NCBI RefSeq assembly: GCF_017875465.1 | Contig: NZ_JAGGMQ010000001.1 | Span: 496,001-560,000, forward strand | DNA from: Winslowiella toletana | GTDB taxonomy: Bacteria > Pseudomonadota > Gammaproteobacteria > Enterobacterales > Enterobacteriaceae | Direction of reading: 5' to 3' | Length of the DNA: 64,000 bases | Part shown: positions 36,780 through 45,067 of the stretch, in pieces | Position numbering within the stretch: the stretch's first letter is position 1 | Layout of the letters: each line of letters opens with the position of its first letter | Program-made: the position numbers and the translations under genes | Notes under the pieces: model-generated | Databases searched by the model: none | What the model saw: only the letters and a program-made list of their open reading frames with translations | What the model was told of the DNA's origin: nothing

Positions 36780-38384
36780 TCAGGAAGCGAGCCAGGCAAA
36801 CTCGTGGAAGCGATAGCCCATCATCATGCCTGATGGCCAGGCTTCTACCCCTTTCACTTTATTGCTGTGTCCATCCATGGTGCTGATAAACACCGGGATA
36901 ATGGTGCCGCAGTGGTCATGCACCAGCTTCTGCATATCGCCATACATCTGCTTGCGTTTGCCCTGATCCTGCTCGCCGCGCGCTGCCGTCACCAGCTGGT
37001 CAAACTGTTGATTTTTCCAGCCCGATTCATTCCACGGCGCATCGGAGCGGTAGAACTGTGAGAACAGCATATCCAGCGTCGGACGCGGGTTGACCGAACC
37101 ATAGCCAATCGGATCTTTCATCCAGTGGGTCGACCAGTAACCGTCATACGGTACGCGGCGCACATTGACGTTCAGTCCGGCGGAACGGGCAATCTGCTGA
37201 ATCAGCTGGCCGCCTTCCACTGCGCCTTCGATATTCGGCGTGGTGATAATTTCGACTTTCGCGCCCACCATATTGGCTTTCTTCAGATGGAATTTAGCCT
37301 TGTCGAGATCCAGCGGGCGCTGCGGGATATCTTTGTTAAACATCGGATGCCACGGCGGCACTGGCGTGTCGTTGCCGATATCGCCATAGCCCTGCATCAC
37401 GGTTTTTTGCATCATTTCGCGCGGCTGCATATATTTCATCGCCAGCACAAAGTCAGGATTGCTGCCCGGCTGCTGATCGGTACGCAGAATCAGGTCGCTG
37501 TACATCCCTGATTTGGTCTCCATAATGCCGAACTGCCCGCTCTGCTTCAGGCGCTTAACATCATTGGCCGACAGGGTGGAAACGATATGCAGATCGCCGG
37601 ACATCAGTGCGTTAACCCGTGCCGCTGGATCGGTGACGCCCATCAGATCGACCTCATCAAGGTGCGGCAGTCCCGGCTTCCAGTAATTTTTATTTTTGCT
37701 GCCGACGGTGCGCACGCCAGGCTGGAAAGATTTCAGCACAAACGGACCGGTGCCGATGCCTTTGCTGAAGTCTTTGGTGTTGTTCTGCACAATCAGGAAC
37801 GAACTGGTGGCGAGAATCGATGGCAGGTCAAAGTTGGCCTGCTCAAGGGTGATCTCCCGCTCGGCTGGACTTATCGCTTTAAAGGTTTTCATCTGTGAAG
37901 CGAGGGTGATCACCGTCGACGCCACCGCCGGATCTTTATGGCGGCTTAGCGAGTAAATAACGTCGTCGCTGGTCAGCGCCTTGCCGTCGTGGAAGGTGAC
38001 GCCAGGACGCAGTTTAAGATGCCAGAGAATACCGTCGCTGCTTTCAATCGACTCCGCCAGCGCCGGTTGCGCGACCAGGTTTTTGTCGAGTTCAGTCAGC
38101 CCGCTGTAGAACATAAACTGACGGCTGTAATCGCCGCTGTTGCTGCCTTTTGCCGGATCCAGAGTATCGGTTGCAGAGGAGTTGGCCACCGCCGCGCGCA
38201 GCTTACCGCCGGCAACCGGCGTTTCTGCGGCATAGCTAAATTGAGGGAAACCCACCAGGCCACTGCTCATTACGGCGCCTGCTGACAGCAGCTTCATCAT
38301 GCCGCGCCGGGAGATCGACACATCGTTAATTGCCTGCGTGATTGCAGGATTAACCGGGCTAAATTCTTTACGAAATTTACTCAT
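36780..38384 (-). CDS. Family 5 solute-binding protein, Tat-type signal
   Basis: 534 residues from the ATG at 38384 (GAGGG 7 bases upstream). The N terminus carries a twin-arginine motif ISRRGMMKLLSAGA followed by a hydrophobic stretch and a likely cleavage near SYAAE (about residue 52), so export may use the Tat path, unusual for this class. The mature part has LKLRPGVTFHDGKALTSDDVIYSL, the family 5 signature. Binds a peptide, opine or amine conjugate for the neighbouring permeases. Confidence 0.9.
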   Translation of the reverse strand: MSKFRKEFSPVNPAITQAINDVSISRRGMMKLLSAGAVMSSGLVGFPQFSYAAETPVAGGKLRAAVANSSATDTLDPAKGSNSGDYSRQFMFYSGLTELDKNLVAQPALAESIESSDGILWHLKLRPGVTFHDGKALTSDDVIYSLSRHKDPAVASTVITLASQMKTFKAISPAEREITLEQANFDLPSILATSSFLIVQNNTKDFSKGIGTGPFVLKSFQPGVRTVGSKNKNYWKPGLPHLDEVDLMGVTDPAARVNALMSGDLHIVSTLSANDVKRLKQSGQFGIMETKSGMYSDLILRTDQQPGSNPDFVLAMKYMQPREMMQKTVMQGYGDIGNDTPVPPWHPMFNKDIPQRPLDLDKAKFHLKKANMVGAKVEIITTPNIEGAVEGGQLIQQIARSAGLNVNVRRVPYDGYWSTHWMKDPIGYGSVNPRPTLDMLFSQFYRSDAPWNESGWKNQQFDQLVTAARGEQDQGKRKQMYGDMQKLVHDHCGTIIPVFISTMDGHSNKVKGVEAWPSGMMMGYRFHEFAWLAS

Positions 38385-38417
38385 CTGCACACCCTCAAAA
38401 GTAAAACGTTCAGTGAC

Positions 38418-39695
38418 TCAGGAGAGCCGATCCATAGCCTTGTAGTACAAGCCCGCCACGGGCAAAAACCAGGGTTTACCAAAGTAGCCCGGTACGGCTG
38501 GCCAGCTGGCCCGCTGCCACGGATTCTCAGGGCTTTTTTCGGCGATCAGATCCGCCATAACGCTTCCCATCCACACCGACATCTGCGTGCCGTGGCCACT
38601 GTAGCCGAGTGAATAGAACACGCCCTCGTGTTCACCGGCATGTGGCAGGCGATCGGCGGTCATATCCACCAGCCCGCCCCAGCAGTAGTCGATAACTGGC
38701 GCGGTCAGCGCCGGGAACATTTTTTTCATTCCCGCTTTCAGCACATCGCCGCTGCGTGCATCCGAGGTCGGATTGCTGATGGCGAAACGGGCGCGGCCGC
38801 CAAAGACCAGACGGTTATCCGCAGTGGTGCGAATGTAATTACCCAGGTTCAGCGAGGTGACATAGGTGCGATTCTCAGGCAACAGCTGCTGCAACAGATC
38901 GGCTTCCAGTGGCGCGGTGACCACCACAAAACTGCCAACCGGAATAATGCGGCGCTGGAACCACTCGAAGGGGCCGATATTGGAGCAGCCGGTGGCCATC
39001 AGCACTTTTTCGGCGATAATCTCGCCGCTGGCGGTGCTGACGCGATGGCGATAACCATCCAGACGGGTTAAGCCGGTGACTGCGGTCTGCGGATAGATTT
39101 TCGCGCCGCTGCGCGCGGCGGCATTAGCCAGACCGATACCGAACTTGCCCATATGCATCTGGCCGCCATGCTGTTGCAGCAGGCCGCCGTGAAACGCCGG
39201 AGAATCAATCTCGCGGCGCACCTCATCGGCGCTCAGCAGTTCGACGTCCGGATCCACATGGCGACGCATCATCTCGCAGGCCGCTTTCAGCGCTGGCAGA
39301 TGCGAGGCTTTACTCGCCAGCTTCAGCTTGCCGCAGCGGCGGAAATCGCAGTCGATCTGTTCGCTCGCCACCAGCTGCTGCACATAATCCACCGCACCGG
39401 CAAAGGCGCGGTAATAGCGGCTGGCCTGCTCAACGCCCTGGCTCTCTACCAGCGCGGAAAAGTTCTGCGCCACGCCGGTATTACAGTGCCCGCCGTTACG
39501 CCCGGAGGCCTGGCTCATCACCTCGCCAGCTTCCAGCAGCACCACATTGATGCCGCTGCGCGCCAGGTTCAGCGCCGCTGAAATACCGGTAAAACCGCCG
39601 CCAATCACCACCACATCGGCGGTGGCGGGCAAATCGCCTGCAGCTGCGCCGTCAAAAGCGGGCGCCGTTGCCTGCCAGAAGGATTCCAGTTTCAT
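38418..39695 (-). CDS. FAD-dependent amine oxidase (PuuB/DadA-like)
   Basis: 425 residues from the ATG at 39695 (GGAG 7 bases upstream). FAD motif VVVIGGGFTGISAALNLARSG, then QASGRNGGHCNTG, typical of gamma-glutamylputrescine oxidase-like enzymes, and the C-terminal YSLGYSGHGTQMSVWMG. Oxidises an amine to an aldehyde, which the dehydrogenase upstream in the operon could handle. Precise substrate unknown. Confidence 0.87.
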   Translation of the reverse strand: MKLESFWQATAPAFDGAAAGDLPATADVVVIGGGFTGISAALNLARSGINVVLLEAGEVMSQASGRNGGHCNTGVAQNFSALVESQGVEQASRYYRAFAGAVDYVQQLVASEQIDCDFRRCGKLKLASKASHLPALKAACEMMRRHVDPDVELLSADEVRREIDSPAFHGGLLQQHGGQMHMGKFGIGLANAAARSGAKIYPQTAVTGLTRLDGYRHRVSTASGEIIAEKVLMATGCSNIGPFEWFQRRIIPVGSFVVVTAPLEADLLQQLLPENRTYVTSLNLGNYIRTTADNRLVFGGRARFAISNPTSDARSGDVLKAGMKKMFPALTAPVIDYCWGGLVDMTADRLPHAGEHEGVFYSLGYSGHGTQMSVWMGSVMADLIAEKSPENPWQRASWPAVPGYFGKPWFLPVAGLYYKAMDRLS

Positions 39696-39714
39696 CGCCT
39701 GCTCCCGTGTCCGC

Positions 39715-40383
39715 TTACAGTCCGACAACCGCCGGAAGGCCGCCGATATCTTTAATTTCGCTGTAACCAAAGTACGGGTTACCGGCATCATGCCCGCGCG
39801 CCACCCAGACTTTATTTTTGATGCCGAGGTCATGGGCGGTCATCAGGTCATAGCGCAGGCTGGAAGAGACATGCAGAATCTCTTCCGGTCCGCACTCCAG
39901 CTTATTCAGCATGTATTCAAAGCCCTTCATCTGCGGCTTATACGCGCCCACTTCTTCGGCGGTGATGGTCATATGGATTGGCGCGCCAAGACGTGGCACA
40001 TGGTTTTTAATCAGTTCGTCGGTGGAGTTGGTCAGCAGCACCAGCGGAAACTCTTGCGCCACTTTTGCCAGTCCGGCAGGGACATCGGCATGTGGCCCCC
40101 AGCTGGCACAGGCGGTCATCACTGCGGCGCAGTCCTGTTCGGTACATTCGACGCGCCATTTATTGCAGGTGCGATACAGCGCATCCGCTACCACCAGCGG
40201 ATAGAGTTTAAAAGCGCCCAATACCTCATCCATGCGGTAGCGGGCGAAATCGGTGGTAAACGCCGTCATCTGCTCAGGGCTGACGCGATCGGCAAAAATT
40301 GCCGCCGCCGCACCGGACATATCAAAGTTGATCAAGGTGCCGTAGCAGTCGAAGGTGATGTATTTCGGTTTAAACACAGCCAT
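39715..40383 (-). CDS. HAD hydrolase, haloacid dehalogenase type II-like
   Basis: 222 residues. HAD motif I FDCYGTLINFD with nucleophile D11, motif II LLTNST, motif III lysine in GAYKPQMKGF, and the type-II-like SSSLRYDLMTAHDLG. Family members hydrolyse 2-haloacids or act as phosphatases. In this context a small-molecule phosphatase or housekeeping role is as likely as dehalogenation. Located between the aldehyde dehydrogenase and amine oxidase genes. Confidence 0.85.
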   Translation of the reverse strand: MAVFKPKYITFDCYGTLINFDMSGAAAAIFADRVSPEQMTAFTTDFARYRMDEVLGAFKLYPLVVADALYRTCNKWRVECTEQDCAAVMTACASWGPHADVPAGLAKVAQEFPLVLLTNSTDELIKNHVPRLGAPIHMTITAEEVGAYKPQMKGFEYMLNKLECGPEEILHVSSSLRYDLMTAHDLGIKNKVWVARGHDAGNPYFGYSEIKDIGGLPAVVGL

Positions 40384-40419
40384 TGCGCGACCTCTTCAGA
40401 TTGTTGAATTACATTGGGA

Positions 40420-41892
40420 TTAAAAATCGATCAATACGCTTTTGTAGCGCTGACAGGCTTCGAATGCCTGACGGCCTAAATCTTTGCCGATGCCGGAGCC
40501 GTGGAAGCCGCCGGTGGGAATAATAAAGTCGCCGGAGCGGCCATAACGGTTGATCCAGACGGTGCCTGCGGCGATACCGCGCATCGCGCGCAGGGCGCGA
40601 TCGAGACTACGGGTATGCACTCCGGCGCACAGGCCGTAAGTGGCGTGGGAAGCCAGCGCCAGCCCCTGCTCTTCGTCATCAAAAATCTGCACCGTCAGCA
40701 CCGGGCCAAAAATCTCCTCCTGCACCGCCGGATTATCACTGCTGACGCCAGCGATCAGCGTCGGCTGCCAGAAGTAACCGTCGCCGGTATCGGCGAAACG
40801 TTCGCCGCCCACCAGAATTTCACCGCCCTGCTGCTGCGCCGCCACAATAATCTGCTGCACTTTCGCTGCCTGGCGGGCATCGATCATTGGCGCATAGCGA
40901 CTGTTTTCATCCCAGGTGACTCCGGCACGAAAGCCCTGGCAGAGCAGCACCAGCTTTTCGATCAACGCTTGCGCAATACCGCGCTGCACCAGCAGCCGGG
41001 TGCCCGCCACGCAGGCCTGGCCGCCATTGGCGGTAAAGCCGCGCAGAATACGTCCGGCCACGTCGGCAGGATCGCCGGCATCATCAAACACTAACTGCGG
41101 ACTTTTACCGCCCAGCTCCAGCGTGACCGGCTTCATGCCGTTAAACGCCGCATCACTCATAATGCGCGCGCCGGTCTGCGTCGAGCCGGTAAAGGAGACT
41201 TTGCGCACCAGCGGATGGGCCACCAGCGCACTGCCGGTTACCGCCCCGCCGCCCTGTACAATATTCAGCACGCCAGCGGGCAGTCCGGCCTGGATCGCCA
41301 GTTCCGCCATTCGCACCGTGGAGAACGGCGTCAGTTCAGAAGGTTTCAGTACCACCGCATTACCTGCCGCCAGCGCCGGGCCGCATTTCCACGACGCCAT
41401 CGACATTGGAAAATTCCATGGCGTAATCGCGCCGATCACGCCATAAGGTTCCGGCACCAGCATGCCAAGACTGGCAGCGCGGGTAGGCAACAGATCGCCG
41501 CTATATTTGTCTGCGCATTCGGCATAGAAACGGATGGCTTCGGCGGTAAACGGAAGTTCATGATGGATCACATCATGGATTGGACGTGTTGAGCTTAAGG
41601 CTTCGAGCCGTGCCAGAGTGTCGGTATCGGCAGCAATCAGATCCGCCCAGCGGCGCAGCACCGCGCCGCGCTCTCGTGGCGGACAACTGGCCCAGCCGCT
41701 CTGTTTAACCGCGCGGTCGGCAAGGGTCACTGCTTCATCTACCAGTTGCGCATCCGCTTCGTACAGGTCGGCGACGGGCTGGCCGTCAGAAGGCCGTTTC
41801 ACCAGCAAAGCGTTACCCTGACCACGCAGATGTTTGCCATTAACATAATGACCGGCTGGCAAAGTAACTTTATCGGGATCGAAACTTAACAT
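40420..41892 (-). CDS. NAD(P)-dependent aldehyde dehydrogenase
   Basis: 490 residues, ALDH superfamily. Cofactor site ITPWNFPMSMASWKCGPALAAGN, catalytic Glu in TLELGGKSP and catalytic Cys in GGQACVAGTR. Resembles betaine/gamma-glutamyl-aminobutyraldehyde dehydrogenases. It probably oxidises the aldehyde from the PuuB-like oxidase encoded two genes downstream. First gene of the long minus-strand transport and catabolism operon, preceded by a 395-base control region. Confidence 0.88.
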   Translation of the reverse strand: MLSFDPDKVTLPAGHYVNGKHLRGQGNALLVKRPSDGQPVADLYEADAQLVDEAVTLADRAVKQSGWASCPPRERGAVLRRWADLIAADTDTLARLEALSSTRPIHDVIHHELPFTAEAIRFYAECADKYSGDLLPTRAASLGMLVPEPYGVIGAITPWNFPMSMASWKCGPALAAGNAVVLKPSELTPFSTVRMAELAIQAGLPAGVLNIVQGGGAVTGSALVAHPLVRKVSFTGSTQTGARIMSDAAFNGMKPVTLELGGKSPQLVFDDAGDPADVAGRILRGFTANGGQACVAGTRLLVQRGIAQALIEKLVLLCQGFRAGVTWDENSRYAPMIDARQAAKVQQIIVAAQQQGGEILVGGERFADTGDGYFWQPTLIAGVSSDNPAVQEEIFGPVLTVQIFDDEEQGLALASHATYGLCAGVHTRSLDRALRAMRGIAAGTVWINRYGRSGDFIIPTGGFHGSGIGKDLGRQAFEACQRYKSVLIDF

Positions 41893-41907
41893 GGATAAAC
41901 CCTTATA

Positions 41908-42026
41908 TTTAGCGGGCCTGCAGAATAAGCGCCGAGTTTTTTATTTAGCCTGCTAACCAAATAATTTTTTCATCTGACTTATTCACTGTTATTTAGCTAA
42001 TGCAGAAAGTATGCCAGCCCGCTAAA
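41908..42026. promoter_or_regulatory. Cluster of TTAGC/GCTAA operator-like motifs
   Basis: Within the leader and promoter of the aldehyde dehydrogenase operon are TTTAGCGGGC (41908-41917), the 12-bp palindrome TTAGCCTGCTAA (41945-41956), TTAGCTAA (41993-42000) and GCCCGCTAAA (42017-42026), the last being the exact inverse of the first. The spread around the proposed start site fits a repressor with several or looped sites. The regulator is not identified. Confidence 0.5.
42001..42016 (-). promoter_or_regulatory. Possible sigma-54 promoter of the catabolic operon
   Basis: Minus strand TGGCATACTTTCTGCA: GG and GC are separated by exactly 10 bases and 9 of 12 consensus positions match TGGCACG-N4-TTGCW. 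It lies 109 bases before the aldehyde dehydrogenase ATG. Half-sites of NtrC type (GCACCA at 42137-42142, TGCACCA at 42167-42173, 30 bases apart) are upstream. Confidence 0.5.
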
Positions 42027-42224
42027 AAATAAAAATGCGTAAAGAAGGCGTGAAAAAAATTTTCTGCCGTAAATAAAGGCAAATTTTTCCAGATAAACCG
42101 ATTGTGTAACCAGATGATTTACATCACATTATAAGCGCACCAGCATAGAGCAAAGCATGCTAATGCTGCACCAAAACAGCGAGCGGGAAATTTAACCAGG
42201 ATGGGGTAGCGCAGAATAAATAAA
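42027..42224. promoter_or_regulatory. Upstream control region of the catabolic operon
   Basis: No gene. It is AT-rich and holds an Lrp-type element (42054-42069, with 16 bases identical to the site at 26759-26774), a CRP-like site GATGA-TTTACA-TCACA (42113-42128; 8 of 10), and the two NtrC-type half-sites. All matches are by eye. Confidence 0.45.
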
Positions 42225-42263
42225 CAAAAAAACGCCGGCGATTTATTTATCGTCGGCGTTTTT
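42225..42263 (-). terminator. Rho-independent terminator after the GabD-like gene
   Basis: A 12-bp stem AACGCCGGCGAT / ATCGTCGGCGTT (one G-U pair) with loop TTATTT. On the minus strand it is followed by a run of seven U, so it ends the 42.3-43.7 kb gene; the plus strand also has a T run, so it may work both ways. Confidence 0.88.
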
Positions 42264-42287
42264 CAGGCAGTTATCGGTTATTTTTGC

Positions 42288-43745
42288 TTACAATCCACCG
42301 AAATGAAATGCCTTGGTTTCGAGATATTCATCAATGCCATGATGGGAACCTTCACGACCAATACCGGACAATTTAATCCCGCCGAAAGGCGCCACTTCCA
42401 GCGAAATGGATCCGGTGTTAAATCCGACCATGCCAAATTCCAGCGCTTCGCCCACTCGCCATGCGCGGCGAATATTTTCAGTAAAGAAGTAGGCACCTAA
42501 GCCAAATGGCGTGTCGTTGGCCATCGCTATCGCTTCATCTTCTTCATCAAAAATAAACAGCGGCGCTACCGGGCCAAAGGTCTCCTCAGCGGCGATCAGC
42601 ATTTCGCGCGTCACCTCGCCCAGCACCGTCGGCTGGACAAACGTGCCTTCCCCCTGACTGATCCCGCCGCTCAGCAACGTTGCTCCTTTGTTTAACGCGT
42701 CGGTAATATGCGCATTCACTTTTTCGACGGCGTTCTGGTTAATCAGCGGCCCCAGCGTGCTGCCGTCGGCAAAGCCGTCGCCGACCTGCAGTTTCGCTAC
42801 CTCCGCCAGCAGACGTTCGGTAAAACGCGGATAGATATTGCGCTGAACCAGGATGCGGTTGGCGCAGACGCAGGTTTGTCCGGCATTGCGAAATTTACTC
42901 AGCATCACGCCACTGACCGCCAGATCGAGGTCGGCATCATCAAAGATAATCAGTGGCGCGTTGCCGCCCAGTTCCAGACTGAGGCGTTTAATGCTGTCGG
43001 CGCTCTGCTGCATCAGCAGCTGACCGACGCGAGTGGAGCCGGTAAAGGAGATTTTGCGTACCGTGCGGCTGGCGGTCAGTGCACTGCCAATCTCCTGCGG
43101 TAAACCCGTTACCACCTGCAATACGCCCGGCGGAATACCGGCGCGCTGCGCCAGTTCCACCAGCGCCAGCGCTGAGAGCGGCGTCAGTTCAGATGGCTTA
43201 ACGATAATCGGGCAACCGGCGGCCAGCGCGGGTGCCACTTTGCGGGTGATCATCGCAATCGGGAAATTCCACGGTGTAATCGCCGCCGCCACGCCCACCG
43301 GCTGCTTCAGCACCAGAATGCGTCGGTCATCGCCTGGCGCTGGAATGGTTTCACCATAGATACGCCGCGCCTCTTCGGCAAACCATTTTACAAAGCTGGC
43401 GCCATACAGCACCTCGCCTCTGGCTTCCGCCAGCGGTTTGCCCTGTTCAGCGGTCATAATGATTGCCAGATCGTCGGCGTGCGCCACAATCAGCTGATGC
43501 CATTTCTCCAGCAGAGTCGCGCGCTGCGCGTTCGGCGTTTTTCCCCAGCTGATTCGTGCGGCTTCCGCACAGCTAATCGCCAGTTCCGTTTCCGCTTTAC
43601 CCAGCGCCGGAATGGTGGCGATGGTTTGCCGGGTGGACGGATTGGTGACCGCCAGTGTCTCGCCACTGTGCGCGCCCTGCCATTCACCGGCAAAGAAAGC
43701 CTGCTGACGCAACAGGCCAGCATCTTGTAAACGTTGTTCGAGCAT
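42288..43745 (-). CDS. Succinate-semialdehyde dehydrogenase-like ALDH
   Basis: 485 residues, GabD/SSDH branch of the ALDH superfamily. Cofactor site ITPWNFPIAMITRKVAPALAAGC, catalytic Glu in LELGGNAP and Cys in AGQTCVCANR. Likely oxidises the semialdehyde produced by the GabT-like enzyme 14 kb away to succinate, or a related dicarboxylate. Has its own terminator and is flanked upstream by a REP element, so it is probably a single-gene unit. Confidence 0.87.
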   Translation of the reverse strand: MLEQRLQDAGLLRQQAFFAGEWQGAHSGETLAVTNPSTRQTIATIPALGKAETELAISCAEAARISWGKTPNAQRATLLEKWHQLIVAHADDLAIIMTAEQGKPLAEARGEVLYGASFVKWFAEEARRIYGETIPAPGDDRRILVLKQPVGVAAAITPWNFPIAMITRKVAPALAAGCPIIVKPSELTPLSALALVELAQRAGIPPGVLQVVTGLPQEIGSALTASRTVRKISFTGSTRVGQLLMQQSADSIKRLSLELGGNAPLIIFDDADLDLAVSGVMLSKFRNAGQTCVCANRILVQRNIYPRFTERLLAEVAKLQVGDGFADGSTLGPLINQNAVEKVNAHITDALNKGATLLSGGISQGEGTFVQPTVLGEVTREMLIAAEETFGPVAPLFIFDEEDEAIAMANDTPFGLGAYFFTENIRRAWRVGEALEFGMVGFNTGSISLEVAPFGGIKLSGIGREGSHHGIDEYLETKAFHFGGL

Positions 43746-43872
43746 AGCATCCCCTTTTGTCTGATGACTTCACTGTAACCAACGGGGAAAATCAATGCTG
43801 CGTTATGCGGGGTCTGCTGATGCTGGCGATAAGGAATTTGCGCAGGAAACGAAATTTTATGCTGCATGCGTT

Positions 43873-43939
43873 GGGCGGCGAGAACGCCGCCCCTGCAGAT
43901 GTATGGAATCTTTTGTAGGGGAGCGGTTTGCGGTTCCCG
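43873..43939. repeat. REP-like paired palindrome, copy 4
   Basis: GGGCGGCG-AGAA-CGCCGCCC, followed after CTGCAGATGTATGGAATCTT by a diverged second arm GGGAGCGG-TTT-GCGGTTCCC. Lies between the cbl stop and the start region of the GabD-like gene. Confidence 0.82.
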
Positions 43940-43959
43940 TAATGATGAAAGCAGAAAAG

Positions 43960-44919
43960 TCAGATCTGGAAATCAATAACCGGCTGCTCTTCTTCGCCAA
44001 CCGACAGCGCCTGGCGCTTAATCTCCTCCAGCGACAGATTAGCGTTACATAGCTCCAGGAACTGCCAGACATAATTACGCTGCAGCTGACCGCGCTTTAG
44101 CCCCAGCCAGACAGTATTCGATTCAAACAGATGTTTCGCTTCCAGCCGTGTCAGAGTGGAATGCTCATCCAGTTCGCAGGCCTGATCGGCCAGCACGCCA
44201 ACCCCCAGACCCAGCTCAACATAGGTTTTCACCACATCAGAATCCTGCGCGCTGAGCACGATATCGGGTTTCACCCCGGCGGCATGAAATGCCCGGTCAA
44301 CCCGCGAACGCCCGGTGATCCCCTGACGGTAGGTGATTAAAGGATAACGACTCAGGGCGTTCAGCGTCACCGGCTGCTGCTGCTCCAGCTCATGGCCTTT
44401 CGGCACCAGCAGCGCATGATGCCAGCTAAACCACGGGAACGCCGCCAGCGCCGGGTTGTTGACTACCTGCTCACTGGCAATGCCGATATCCGCCTCGCCC
44501 GCCACCAGCATCGCCACAATCTCCTGTGGGGAACCCTGATTCAGCTCCAGACGCACATTCGGATAGAGCGCACGGAACGCTTTTATCACCCGCGGCAGGC
44601 TGTAACGCGCCTGGGTATGGGTGGTGGCAATCGTCAGCACCCCGTTCGATTCATTGGTAAACACATCCGCCAGGCGGCGCACTTTTCCGGCCTCATCGAG
44701 GATGCGTTCAGCAATCGTCAGCAGCGCTTTACCCGGCTCGGTCATGCCTAACAGCCGCTTGCCACGACGGATAAAGATTTCCACACCCAGTTCATCTTCC
44801 AGATCGCGAATGTGGCGACTGACGCCCGATTGCGAGGTGAATAGCGCATTAGCGACTTCGGTGAGGTTAAATTCGCAACGGGCGGCTTCTTTAATGATTT
44901 TAAGTTGCTGGAAATTCAC
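43960..44919 (-). CDS. cbl: LysR-type regulator Cbl
   Basis: 319 residues starting at GTG 44919 (GAGGGG upstream). CysB/Cbl subfamily: the helix-turn-helix MNFQQLKIIKEAARCEFNLTEVANALFTSQSGVSRHIRDLE region, ATTHTQARYSLPRVI and YRQGITGRSRVDRAF of the ligand-binding domain, and RGQLQRNYVW near the end are close to E. coli Cbl. Controls sulfonate/organosulfur use in relatives. It lies directly downstream of nac as in E. coli; nac-driven read-through is possible. Confidence 0.93.
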   Translation of the reverse strand: MNFQQLKIIKEAARCEFNLTEVANALFTSQSGVSRHIRDLEDELGVEIFIRRGKRLLGMTEPGKALLTIAERILDEAGKVRRLADVFTNESNGVLTIATTHTQARYSLPRVIKAFRALYPNVRLELNQGSPQEIVAMLVAGEADIGIASEQVVNNPALAAFPWFSWHHALLVPKGHELEQQQPVTLNALSRYPLITYRQGITGRSRVDRAFHAAGVKPDIVLSAQDSDVVKTYVELGLGVGVLADQACELDEHSTLTRLEAKHLFESNTVWLGLKRGQLQRNYVWQFLELCNANLSLEEIKRQALSVGEEEQPVIDFQI

Positions 44920-45067
44920 GCGCTTTTCCCCTCTGTTATCTGCTAAGTTGCCTTTATGTTAAGGAGGCAAATTGATAGCAACAAATAATAAAAAAGGGTT
45001 TGTTATGCGATTTAGTGATAAGGAGTGAGCCGCTTCCGTGCGCGCCCAGGATCTGGAGGGATTTTAA

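Noticed and set aside
42113..42128. Firm CRP site upstream of the catabolic operon
   Set aside because: Only 8 of 10 core bases match and its distance from the proposed promoter is not typical, so it is listed only inside a regional note.
21102..43939. CRISPR array from repeated GGGCGGCG units
   Set aside because: Copies are kilobases apart, palindromic and of REP type; there are no regular spacers or cas genes.
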